Positions 17,635 through 26,327 of a stretch of DNA of 64,000 bases are shown here, piece by piece (within the stretch, counting starts at the first letter, position 1; every line of letters begins with the position of its first letter). Origin of the DNA: Sphingobacterium corticibacterium (GTDB lineage Bacteria > Bacteroidota > Bacteroidia > Sphingobacteriales > Sphingobacteriaceae); contig NZ_SGIT01000001.1 in the NCBI RefSeq assembly GCF_004208525.1, forward strand, positions 434,001 through 498,000, in the 5' to 3' direction. A program made the position numbers and the translations under genes. Below the pieces are notes generated by a model. That model ran no database searches and had not been told where the DNA came from. It saw nothing but the letters and a program-made list of their open reading frames with translations.

Positions 17635-17642
17635 TATGTTTG
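17635..17642 (+). promoter_or_regulatory. -7 promoter element of the susC/susD/GH51 operon
   Basis: TATGTTTG matches TAnnTTTG exactly and implies a long leader of about 185 bases. The same TATGTTTG occurs upstream of the second susC gene (46244-46251, minus strand). No TTTG is present at -33, which fits a promoter needing an activator. Confidence 0.5.
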
Positions 17643-17802
17643 TAACAGAAATATGATAAAGCTAACTCAGCGAAAAAGTCGTTAGCACGACGTTAAAAAT
17701 ATGAGTTAACCATTTTTAAACATTAAACTGAATGATATGTATCCAATTTGAGCTAGGCGAGGAAATTAAGAAAGCTGATTAGCGATGCTAGTCAGACAAA
17801 AC

Positions 17803-17856
17803 ATGATGTTAACCAAAATCACTAACTATAAAAACTATGTTGAAACAATTTACTGA
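17803..17856 (+). other. Short leader ORF (17 codons) overlapping the susC start
   Basis: ATGATG at 17803 opens a 17-codon frame (MMLTKITNYKNYVETIY) that stops at 17854-17856, 20 bases inside susC in another frame. It may influence susC translation or be chance. The third susC gene has a comparable leader ORF. Confidence 0.3.
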
Positions 17857-20800
17857 AAATTATTACAAAGCATTTTCTTTGCTTTTGTGTGCGATACTCA
17901 GCGTAACATTTGGCTTCGCACAACAGACGACGCGGAATGGTGTCGTGAAAGATACTGGTACAGGGAGTGGAATTGTAGGAGTCACCGTGGCGGTGAAGGG
18001 AACGTCCAACAGCACACAAACAGATGCTAAGGGGTCATTTTCGATTTCAGCTTCTGCGGGACAAACGTTGGTCTTTAGTTTTATCGGCTATGATCCGAAA
18101 GAAGTTACCGTAGGGCAATCCACCACAATTACGGTTGAGCTGGTCTCTTCTGAAAATTTGTTGGATGAATTGGTGGTGGTTGGATATGGTTCGCAAAAGA
18201 GGTCCGATATTACCGGTTCCGTTGCTTCCGTTCCCAAAGAACGCCTATCCAATCTCCCCGTGACAAATGTGATGCAGGCCATCCAAGGAGCTGTTTCCAA
18301 TGTCAATATTAGCCAAGCATCCTCTATTCCCGGCGATTCACCGGCAACCCAAGTGCGCGGGCTCAATTCGATGAGTGCCGGTTCAGGGCCATATATTGTA
18401 GTAGACGGTATACCATTAACTAAAACCGATGGCTCTATTAATGACATCAACCCGAATGATATTGAATCGGTTGAGATTTTGAAAGATCCATCTGCTGTCG
18501 CAATCTATGGGGTGAACGGCTCTAATGGTGTGATTCTGATCACCACAAAAAGAGGGGCGACCGGAACGCCGACTATACGGTATAGCGGTTATGCCGGTGT
18601 TGAGGAACCATCCCACATGTTGGATCCCGTATCAGCAGAAGAGCTATTGGCAAGATATGCAGAATACGCGCGGATTACCAATACAAGTTTATTTAACGGT
18701 GGTCCGGTACGTAACGAGTTTGAATACGACAACTACCAAAATGGTGTAACGACAGATTGGTTAGATGCTGTTATGCAAACAGGAACCATACAAAATCATA
18801 ATGTCGGTTTATCTGGCGGAAGCGAAAATGCGAAATATTATGTGTCGGTCGACTATTTTGGGCAGAAGGGTATTGTGAAAGGGTTTGATTACGACCGTTA
18901 CTCTTTCCGGGCAAATACAGATTTTGATCCGACTAAATATTTAACCGTGGGTACCTCTGCTTTTATTGCTGCGCATAATAGAGATGGCGGACGGGCAAAC
19001 CTAACACAAGCCTTGGCGATGAGTCCGTATGCACGTATGTATGAAGACGATGGTACATTGACACGGTGGCCAATGTATTCGGAGCAATTATGGGAAAACC
19101 CATTACTACATACTACTACTGATCCAGAACGGCGGGAGTTTAATATGTCGTTAAACGGTTACGCCGAAATGAATTTTGGTAATATTTGGGAACCTTTGTC
19201 TGGTTTGAAATACCGGTTTAACGGCGGATATTCTTATGTGCCGAAACGTACAAACGAATACCAAGGTTTATCGGTGTATAACGCCAATGGTTGGGGGCGG
19301 ATACACAATGCAGAAAGCCAGACATACACGTTAGAGAATATTTTGACGTATGAAAAAACCATTGGTTTGCACCGTTTCGACTTCACAGGACTTTATGCCG
19401 CAAGAAGTAAATATTGGCAGGAATCTGAAGCCATAGGAGAAGTTTTTCCGAACGATGTATTAGAATGGGGAGGTTTGGGTACAGCTTCCACGCACAAAGT
19501 ATCTTCGAGAGCAGATCTTTACCGTTCAATTTCGCAAATGGGCCGGTTGAATTATAGTTACGATAGCCGTTATATGTTAACCTTTACCGTGCGTCGGGAT
19601 GGAGCATCGGTATTTGGCGACAACCATAAGTACGGTGTTTTTCCTTCAGGCGCTGCTGCTTGGAATATTCACAATGAAGGGTTTATGGAGAGCACCAGAA
19701 ATGTTATTGATAATTTGAAACTACGTGTTTCGTATGGTGTTGCCGGAAACGAAGCCATAAACCCCTATCAGACCCTATCTTTGATGGAATCGAATCCACT
19801 GGCTCTGGGCGGTCTATCGAATGCCGCACTGCGCTACCGTGTGCGGATGGGGAATCAGGATTTACGCTGGGAGAAAACAGCAGGTTTCAATACCGGGGTA
19901 GATTTTGGCTTGTGGGGAAATCGTCTAAGTGGTACGGTAGAATTTTATAAAACCAATACACAAGATATGTTGATCTTACAACGGTTACCTCGGATAACAG
20001 GTTTTGCGGATGTTTGGTCAAACCTAGGGAAAGTATCCAATACCGGTATCGATGTGACTTTAAATTCTAAGAATATTGTTAAGGATAATTTTAGCTGGTC
20101 GTCGATGTTAGTGTTTGCACATAATAAAAACAAAATTGTGGATGTATACGGCGATAAGAAAGACGACCTGGGAAATCGTTGGTTTATCGGACATCCGGTA
20201 GGCGTTATCTACGACTATACCCAAGTAGGTATATGGCAAGAGGACGAAATTGCAGCGGGTCTACATAACGGATGGGATGAGCAAGCAGAAGCCGGAGCGG
20301 TGAAATTGGCCGACTTAAGTGGTGACGGTCTCATCAACGACGATGATCGCCGCATCTTAGGGCAAACCGCTCCAAAATGGACGGGTGGTATTACAAATAC
20401 TTTTACCTATAAGGACTTCTCGCTAAACGTGTTTATTCAAACGGTTCAAGGAGCTATGCGCAACAATCCGCAGATCGGTGGTGCATCTGATGAATTGGGA
20501 AGACGTAGTGCGCCGGCAGATTTAGGGTATTGGACACCCGAAAATAAAAGTAACGAATGGCGTTCATTGAGTAATCGCTCCAACATCTATGGATATGGCT
20601 TTCCGAAGAGTGCAAGTTTTACACGGCTGAAAGATGTAACATTAAGTTATAATATGCCAGCAGATATCGCTAGCAAAATAGGTGTATCGGGCGTAACGCT
20701 CTATGCTAGCGGTAGAAACCTCTATACCTGGACAAGTTGGCTGGGCTGGGATCCAGAATCAAGGGATATCCCAAGAGGGCACAGTCAGGATGGCGTTGGA

Positions 20801-20860
20801 GACAATACCAACTATCCGATGGTTCGTAATTACGTTTTTGGAGTAAACCTTACATTTTAA
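17837..20860 (+). CDS. SusC-like TonB-dependent outer-membrane transporter (first pair)
   Basis: The product has 1007 residues. A signal peptide ends near GFAQQ (about residue 30), followed by a carboxypeptidase-regulatory-like domain (about 33-105), the SusC signature LDELVVVGYGSQKRSD (about 113-128), the plug domain (about 120-230, with YIVVDGIPL and DIESVEILKDPSAVAIYG), and the 22-strand barrel ending in LTF. SusC-type proteins import oligosaccharides, with a SusD lid, using TonB energy. It is followed 9 bp later by susD and then three GH51 arabinofuranosidases, so arabinose-containing oligosaccharides are the likely cargo. Confidence 0.95.
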   Translation: MLKQFTENYYKAFSLLLCAILSVTFGFAQQTTRNGVVKDTGTGSGIVGVTVAVKGTSNSTQTDAKGSFSISASAGQTLVFSFIGYDPKEVTVGQSTTITVELVSSENLLDELVVVGYGSQKRSDITGSVASVPKERLSNLPVTNVMQAIQGAVSNVNISQASSIPGDSPATQVRGLNSMSAGSGPYIVVDGIPLTKTDGSINDINPNDIESVEILKDPSAVAIYGVNGSNGVILITTKRGATGTPTIRYSGYAGVEEPSHMLDPVSAEELLARYAEYARITNTSLFNGGPVRNEFEYDNYQNGVTTDWLDAVMQTGTIQNHNVGLSGGSENAKYYVSVDYFGQKGIVKGFDYDRYSFRANTDFDPTKYLTVGTSAFIAAHNRDGGRANLTQALAMSPYARMYEDDGTLTRWPMYSEQLWENPLLHTTTDPERREFNMSLNGYAEMNFGNIWEPLSGLKYRFNGGYSYVPKRTNEYQGLSVYNANGWGRIHNAESQTYTLENILTYEKTIGLHRFDFTGLYAARSKYWQESEAIGEVFPNDVLEWGGLGTASTHKVSSRADLYRSISQMGRLNYSYDSRYMLTFTVRRDGASVFGDNHKYGVFPSGAAAWNIHNEGFMESTRNVIDNLKLRVSYGVAGNEAINPYQTLSLMESNPLALGGLSNAALRYRVRMGNQDLRWEKTAGFNTGVDFGLWGNRLSGTVEFYKTNTQDMLILQRLPRITGFADVWSNLGKVSNTGIDVTLNSKNIVKDNFSWSSMLVFAHNKNKIVDVYGDKKDDLGNRWFIGHPVGVIYDYTQVGIWQEDEIAAGLHNGWDEQAEAGAVKLADLSGDGLINDDDRRILGQTAPKWTGGITNTFTYKDFSLNVFIQTVQGAMRNNPQIGGASDELGRRSAPADLGYWTPENKSNEWRSLSNRSNIYGYGFPKSASFTRLKDVTLSYNMPADIASKIGVSGVTLYASGRNLYTWTSWLGWDPESRDIPRGHSQDGVGDNTNYPMVRNYVFGVNLTF

Positions 20861-20869
20861 CATAAAGTC

Positions 20870-22579
20870 ATGAAGATATATAAACATACAAAATTATGCT
20901 CGGTGCTCGCATTGCTCTCTTTAGGGGTGGCATCGTGTAGTGATAGTTTTTTGAATGAGAAGCCCTATTCTGACTATGAGGCAGGAACCGGCGACCCTTC
21001 TATCGTGGAGAACCAATTAATAGGACTTCATTATATTTATGCTCAATTGTGGGGATGGAGTGGTAGACAGGGATTTTTATCCTGTTGGCAAATAGGGATG
21101 GATATTACCAGTGCCGGAGCAACGGAAGGTGTTGAGAATCCTTTTTATCAATATGCCGATCTCAATTCGGAAAACGGAGGCGTATCTTACCTTTGGGAGC
21201 GTTCGTATCAGTTTATCAACAATGCCAATACCATTATTAGTTCGGTGGGGGACGAAAATCCGGCGGCAGCAGCGGAAGCACGTTTCTTCAGGGCTTACGC
21301 TTATAATACACTCGTTACATTATGGGGAGATGTTCCATTATTGACCGAATCCATTGATGTACCTACTTTTAACTACGCGAGAGCTTCCGTAGCCGATGTC
21401 GATATCGTAATCGAGGAAGACTTGGATTATGCGGTAGCTAATCTACCCAATGTTGGGGAAACACGTACCGGAAGCCGGATAAATAAAGATGTAGCGAGAC
21501 AGTTGGCTGCAGAAGCCTATCTTCGTATGGGAGAGCGTGATGCTTCTTATTTTGAGAAAGCCGAGCAAATGGCATCTGCTATCATTGATGGTGGCAAATA
21601 TCAATTGATTGAGGCACGCTATGGAAAGTACTTAGGTGAAGGTGGTGATTATTACAGGGATATGTTCCGTCAGGGAAATATGCGCCGTTCCGAAGGTAAT
21701 ACGGAAGCGATATGGACATTTGAATTGGAGTATAACCGCGAAGTAAACGGTGGTACCATTGATAATCCACAGCACCGTCGAGTTTGGCAGCCTGCTTACC
21801 ACAAATGGGAAGGGATGGTTAATGCGGATTCGTTGGGCGGACGTGGAAACGGACGTCTTCGTTTGAGTAACTTTATGAAGTACACCGTATGGCAAGGATT
21901 GGATGGAGATATCCGGAACAGTAACTACAACATCCGTAGAACCGTGAATTACAACCGACCGGGTTATTCGGCGGAGATAGGTATTGATGCCGATGGTTGG
22001 CGTGTGGCGAAAGATGCGGGCGTACAAAACGTGACTATTAAAACGGGTGATCAAGCGATTCCTTTCAAAACGGATAGTTTAGAGGTATGGTATCCTTTTC
22101 CAACCAAATGGGGTGGATATGATGAAACCGATGATTTTGGATACGCATTAGTGAAAGACTGGTCTGTGATGCGCTTAGGAGAAACCTATCTTTTACGTGC
22201 GGAAGCCAGATTACGCCAAGGAAATACTGGAGGGGCAGCTGATGATATCAATGTACTTCGCGACCGGGCATTTAAAATGGCACGCGAAGAAAGCGGCAAT
22301 GCCAATCTGGGGCAGGTAAGTGCAGCGGATATCACGTTGGACTTTATTCTCGATGAGCGCGCAAGAGAACTGATTTCGGAAGAAAATCGCCGGATGACGT
22401 TGGTGCGTACCGGAAAGTTAAGAGAGCGTATTGCATTGAATGGCGATGATGGGCCATCGAATAAGATTACGTCAGGTTTTCAGGATTACCACGCACTGCT
22501 TCCTATTCCGTTGAGCGAAATTCAACTGAATAACAAGGAAGGAGAGCCGTTGACGCAGAATCCGGGATATAGTAAATAA
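20870..22579 (+). CDS. SusD/RagB-like starch-binding outer-membrane lipoprotein (first pair)
   Basis: The 569-residue lipoprotein has lipobox GVASC (Cys23) after a short signal peptide. The SusD N-terminal TPR-like region includes ARFFRAYAYNTLVTLWGDVPLL (about residues 140-161), and the C-terminal RagB domain includes the LGETYLLRAEARLRQGN block and a segment resembling the usual LDERARELISEENRR signature. It forms the surface lid of the SusC transporter and binds the glycan. A strong hairpin 15 bp downstream ends or attenuates the transcript before the GH51 genes. Confidence 0.95.
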   Translation: MKIYKHTKLCSVLALLSLGVASCSDSFLNEKPYSDYEAGTGDPSIVENQLIGLHYIYAQLWGWSGRQGFLSCWQIGMDITSAGATEGVENPFYQYADLNSENGGVSYLWERSYQFINNANTIISSVGDENPAAAAEARFFRAYAYNTLVTLWGDVPLLTESIDVPTFNYARASVADVDIVIEEDLDYAVANLPNVGETRTGSRINKDVARQLAAEAYLRMGERDASYFEKAEQMASAIIDGGKYQLIEARYGKYLGEGGDYYRDMFRQGNMRRSEGNTEAIWTFELEYNREVNGGTIDNPQHRRVWQPAYHKWEGMVNADSLGGRGNGRLRLSNFMKYTVWQGLDGDIRNSNYNIRRTVNYNRPGYSAEIGIDADGWRVAKDAGVQNVTIKTGDQAIPFKTDSLEVWYPFPTKWGGYDETDDFGYALVKDWSVMRLGETYLLRAEARLRQGNTGGAADDINVLRDRAFKMAREESGNANLGQVSAADITLDFILDERARELISEENRRMTLVRTGKLRERIALNGDDGPSNKITSGFQDYHALLPIPLSEIQLNNKEGEPLTQNPGYSK

Positions 22580-22594
22580 AATAAATGCGAATGA

Positions 22595-22623
22595 AAAGCT
22601 GGAAGATAAGTTCTTCCAGCTTT
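22595..22623 (+). terminator. Hairpin terminator or attenuator between susD and GH51 genes
   Basis: A 12-bp stem, AAAGCTGGAAGA (22595-22606) with TCTTCCAGCTTT (22612-22623), has a 5-base loop and is followed by an AT-rich tract. Partial read-through would set the ratio of transporter to enzyme. Confidence 0.72.
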
Positions 22624-22788
22624 ATTAATTTATGCTGAAAAAGGAAATAAAATTTTACTTTTATAAAAATAAGTGTTAATTTGACATTAATATTTGAAAA
22701 ATCATGCCTTAAGTGGTTTGTTATAACGACTGGCGGCAACTTAGATACTAAGATATTATAAACCCAAAATGTAATTAAACTACTAAAT

Positions 22789-24333
22789 ATGATAAACATA
22801 AAATTAAACCTGAGCATCGCTTTGCTGTCTGTTTGTAGCTTTTCTTATGCGCAGAACCATATTAAATTAGCCGATCAACAAAGCGAAATCACGATTAACA
22901 AACATATTTACGGCCATTTTGCTGAACACCTTGGACGATGTATTTACGATGGTTTTTATGTAGGAGAAGCCAATGATTCTATTGCACATACTGCCGGTGT
23001 CCGGAATGATGTGGTCGATGCCCTGAAAAAATTACAGATACCAAATTTAAGATGGCCGGGAGGATGTTTTGCGGATACCTATCATTGGAAGGACGGAATC
23101 GGGTCAAAAGAAGGCCGCCCTTCCATCGTCAACAGCTGGTGGGGTGGCGTTACGGAAGACAATTCCTTTGGCACGCACGACTTCCTCAACATGTGCGAGC
23201 TGTTGGAAACGGAACCCTATCTAGCGGGTAATGTAGGAAGTGGGGAAGTACAGGAATTAGCCGATTGGGTCCAGTATGTCAATTTTGCCGGAAAAAGTCC
23301 GATGTCGGATCTCCGACGTGAAAACGGAAGAGAAGAACCCTGGAACGTTAAATTTTGGGGAGTAGGAAATGAAGCCTGGGGGTGTGGTGGAAACATGACT
23401 GCCGAGTATTACAGCGATATCTACCGGAAATATGCAACCTTTATGGCCGATTGGGACAACAGTGGTGGATTATACCGTATCGCATCCGGAGCGAATAGTG
23501 CCGATTACCACTGGACGGAAACGCTCATGAAGAATATACCAAACCATCTTATGAAAGGTGTCGCATTGCATCATTATGCGGTCATTAACTGGAACAAAAA
23601 GGGCTCGTCAACAAAATTTTCTGATGAGGAATATTTCAAAACGATGAAATCCGCTTGGTTTATGAATGAGCTTGTCGAAAAACATAGCGCAATTATGGAT
23701 AAATACGATCCCCAAGCAAAGGTAGACCTTGTTGTGGATGAATGGGGAGGATGGTATGAAGTAGAGCCGGAAACAAATCCGGGTTTCTTATACCAGCAAA
23801 ATACCATGCGCGATGCGATGATCGCTGGGATGACTTTAAATATCTTTAACAACCATGCTAAACGCGTTAAAATGGCAAACTTAGCGCAAACTATCAATGT
23901 GCTGCAAGCTGTTATCTTAACCAAAGGAAAAGATATGATCGTGACACCTACTTATCATGTGATGGAAATGTATAAGGTGCACCAAGATGCGCAGTTGATC
24001 CCGATCGAAATGCAAAGCGATACATATAAATATGGCGAAGAAGAAATTCCGGCTATCTCGGCTTCTGCATCAAAAGATAAACAAGGTAGCGTACACATTT
24101 CTGTCGTGAATATTGATCCGAAAGCAAAAAAGAAAGTTTCATTGGACTTAGGAGGCATCAAGGTAAAACATCTTACCGGGCGTATTCTGACCGCCAGCAA
24201 TTTAAGAGAACACAATACGTTTGAGCAACCCAACACCGTACTTCCGCAAGAATATAAAGATGCCAAGTTGAAAGGGAATCAGCTAGAGATCGATATTCCA
24301 GCACATTCGGTTATTGTATTGGAGCTTATTTAG
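22789..24333 (+). CDS. GH51 alpha-L-arabinofuranosidase (short, bacterial type)
   Basis: The 514-residue protein has a signal peptide ending near SYAQ (about residue 22), then a GH51 TIM barrel and a C-terminal beta domain. It starts GHFAEHLGRCIYDG, typical of the compact GH51 group. The acid/base is Glu195 in VGNEAWGCGG and the nucleophile is Glu318 in VDEWGGWYE. It should release terminal alpha-L-arabinofuranose from arabinan, arabinoxylan or arabinogalactan fragments, probably in the periplasm. It begins a run of three GH51 genes, with 32 bp to the next. The 165-bp gap upstream shows no clear promoter by eye. Confidence 0.94.
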   Translation: MINIKLNLSIALLSVCSFSYAQNHIKLADQQSEITINKHIYGHFAEHLGRCIYDGFYVGEANDSIAHTAGVRNDVVDALKKLQIPNLRWPGGCFADTYHWKDGIGSKEGRPSIVNSWWGGVTEDNSFGTHDFLNMCELLETEPYLAGNVGSGEVQELADWVQYVNFAGKSPMSDLRRENGREEPWNVKFWGVGNEAWGCGGNMTAEYYSDIYRKYATFMADWDNSGGLYRIASGANSADYHWTETLMKNIPNHLMKGVALHHYAVINWNKKGSSTKFSDEEYFKTMKSAWFMNELVEKHSAIMDKYDPQAKVDLVVDEWGGWYEVEPETNPGFLYQQNTMRDAMIAGMTLNIFNNHAKRVKMANLAQTINVLQAVILTKGKDMIVTPTYHVMEMYKVHQDAQLIPIEMQSDTYKYGEEEIPAISASASKDKQGSVHISVVNIDPKAKKKVSLDLGGIKVKHLTGRILTASNLREHNTFEQPNTVLPQEYKDAKLKGNQLEIDIPAHSVIVLELI

Positions 24334-24365
24334 TAAAAAATTGAACATATAAATTCTTAATATAG

Positions 24366-26327
24366 ATGAAGAAGATACTATCACTAACGACTGTTTTAGC
24401 TATTTGCGGCTCGTTTTTATATGCCCAGAATGCTGTCGACCTGAAAGTCCAACTAGATAATGCCTCCGGCAAAATATCACCACACATGTGGGGTATATTC
24501 TTTGAAGACATAAACCTTGGGGCTGATGGCGGTATTTATGCGGAACTTGTTAAAAACCGTTCGTTTGAGTTTGACCATCCGATGATGGGATGGAAACGTT
24601 TGGAGAACGTTCCGGAGGGTACTTTTTTGATTATCAACGACAGCCGTCGCAAAGGAAATGCGAGATCACTAAAAATACATAAGCCAACGGACTTTAAAAC
24701 GGGTCTGCAAAATGAAGGCTTCCGCGGCATGGGCGTGAAGAAAGGAGATGGTTACGAATTTTCGTTGCTATATCGGCAGGCGTCTCCGGGTATACGGATT
24801 AAAGTGGAATTGCTAAATGAACAAGACCAGGTAATCGGTACGGCGGCGTTACCTTTGTCGCAAGGAGCCAACTGGCAGACTGGATCGGTGACGTTCACTT
24901 CGGCAGAGACCTCACCAAAAGGAAAATTAAACATCTGGTTTGAAGGAGCGGGTGATGTAGAAGTGGATATGTTGTCGCTTTTCCCGCAGGATACCTGGAA
25001 AAACCGTCCTAAAGGCCTTCGGAAAGATATGGTGCAGATATTGGCAGATATGGAGCCTGATTTCGTTCGTTTTCCGGGAGGCTGTATCGTAGAAGGTAGA
25101 GACTTGGCAACACGTTTTCAGTGGAAAAAAACCGTCGGGCCAATCGAAGAGCGTGAGCTGATTATCAATCGCTGGAATACAGAGTTTAGCCATCGCTTGA
25201 CACCCGATTACTTTCAAACCTTCGGCTTGGGCTTTTATGAGTATTTCTTGCTATCAGAAGATATCGGTGCAGAACCGGTTCCAATCCTTAACTGTGGAAT
25301 GGCATGCCAGTTTAATACAGGAGAAGTCGTTCCGTTGGACGAATTGGACGAATATATCCAAGATGCCTTGGATCTGATTGAATTTGCCAATGGCGATATC
25401 CATACACCTTGGGGTAAACTCCGTGCAGAGATGGGACATCCAGCGCCTTTCAATTTGAAAATGTTGGGTGTCGGAAATGAAAATTGGGGCCCTCAGTATA
25501 TCGAAAGATTAGCTATCTTCCAAAAGATTTTGCAAGAGAAGCATCCGGAAATACAAATCATCGCAAGCTCGGGTACAGATCCGAATGGGGAGCGCTTTGA
25601 CTATCTGGACGAAAAACTCCGCGATATGAAGGTGGATATCATCGATGAACATTACTATCGTCCACCGGCATGGTTCCTTTCAGGGGCAGATCGCTATGAC
25701 GACTACGATCGTAACGGGCCGAAGATCTTTGCCGGAGAATATGCATCGCATACTACACGACCACAAGGTCCAGGAAGAAGTACGTGGGAGGCAGCATTAT
25801 CCGAAGCAGCTTTCTTGACGGGATTGGAACGTAACGGTGATGTGGTAACGATGGCTTCTTATGCACCGCTGTTTGGCCATGTAGACGGTTGGCAATGGTC
25901 GCCCGACCTTATTTGGGTAGACAACCTGAATGTGTATGGTACACCAAGTTATCACGTTCAGAAGTTGTACTCCTTAAATAAAGGCACGGATATTATTCCT
26001 GTAAAACTTGGCGATCAAAACGTTGTTGGTCAGGACAGTCTATACGCTTCCGCTGTGTATGATGCTGATACAAAAGAGCTGATCGTTAAATTTGTGAACT
26101 ACAACGAACAGTCTGTTGAGGCCAACTTCCAACTGGATACCAAGAAAAAAATCAAGGGGAATGCAACCAAGATTACATTAGCAAATGCCGATCTGAATGT
26201 GGTAAACAGCCTTGAAGAACCTTTGAGAATAAAGCCACAGACAGAGCAGGTGAATTATAAAGGTAAAGCCATTAAGGATACCTTTCCTCCTTATTCGTTT
26301 ACTGTTATTAAAATACCTGTACAATAA
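24366..26327 (+). CDS. GH51 alpha-L-arabinofuranosidase (long type with N-terminal carbohydrate-binding-like insert)
   Basis: The 653-residue protein has a signal peptide ending LYAQ (about residue 21). It starts with ISPHMWGIFFEDINLGADGG and has a CBM4/9-like beta-sandwich insert (about residues 60-205) before the main barrel. The acid/base is Glu372 (VGNENWG) and the nucleophile is Glu458 (FAGEYASH). A C-terminal beta domain ends in PPYSFTVIKIPV. Long GH51 enzymes of this kind remove arabinofuranose from polymeric or branched substrates. Its stop codon overlaps the next start (TAATG), so the two are translationally coupled. It is only distantly related to the shorter GH51 upstream. Confidence 0.94.
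   Translation: MKKILSLTTVLAICGSFLYAQNAVDLKVQLDNASGKISPHMWGIFFEDINLGADGGIYAELVKNRSFEFDHPMMGWKRLENVPEGTFLIINDSRRKGNARSLKIHKPTDFKTGLQNEGFRGMGVKKGDGYEFSLLYRQASPGIRIKVELLNEQDQVIGTAALPLSQGANWQTGSVTFTSAETSPKGKLNIWFEGAGDVEVDMLSLFPQDTWKNRPKGLRKDMVQILADMEPDFVRFPGGCIVEGRDLATRFQWKKTVGPIEERELIINRWNTEFSHRLTPDYFQTFGLGFYEYFLLSEDIGAEPVPILNCGMACQFNTGEVVPLDELDEYIQDALDLIEFANGDIHTPWGKLRAEMGHPAPFNLKMLGVGNENWGPQYIERLAIFQKILQEKHPEIQIIASSGTDPNGERFDYLDEKLRDMKVDIIDEHYYRPPAWFLSGADRYDDYDRNGPKIFAGEYASHTTRPQGPGRSTWEAALSEAAFLTGLERNGDVVTMASYAPLFGHVDGWQWSPDLIWVDNLNVYGTPSYHVQKLYSLNKGTDIIPVKLGDQNVVGQDSLYASAVYDADTKELIVKFVNYNEQSVEANFQLDTKKKIKGNATKITLANADLNVVNSLEEPLRIKPQTEQVNYKGKAIKDTFPPYSFTVIKIPVQ

Larger units (their letters stand above)
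17489..17836. other. Intergenic leader region upstream of the first susC-like gene
   Basis: This 348-bp stretch contains the msrA terminator (17526-17550), a TATGTTTG -7 element (17635-17642), and then an untranslated leader of roughly 185 bases with a small hairpin (GTCGT-tagc-ACGAC near 17681) and a short ORF overlapping the susC start (17803-17856). Confidence 0.6.
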
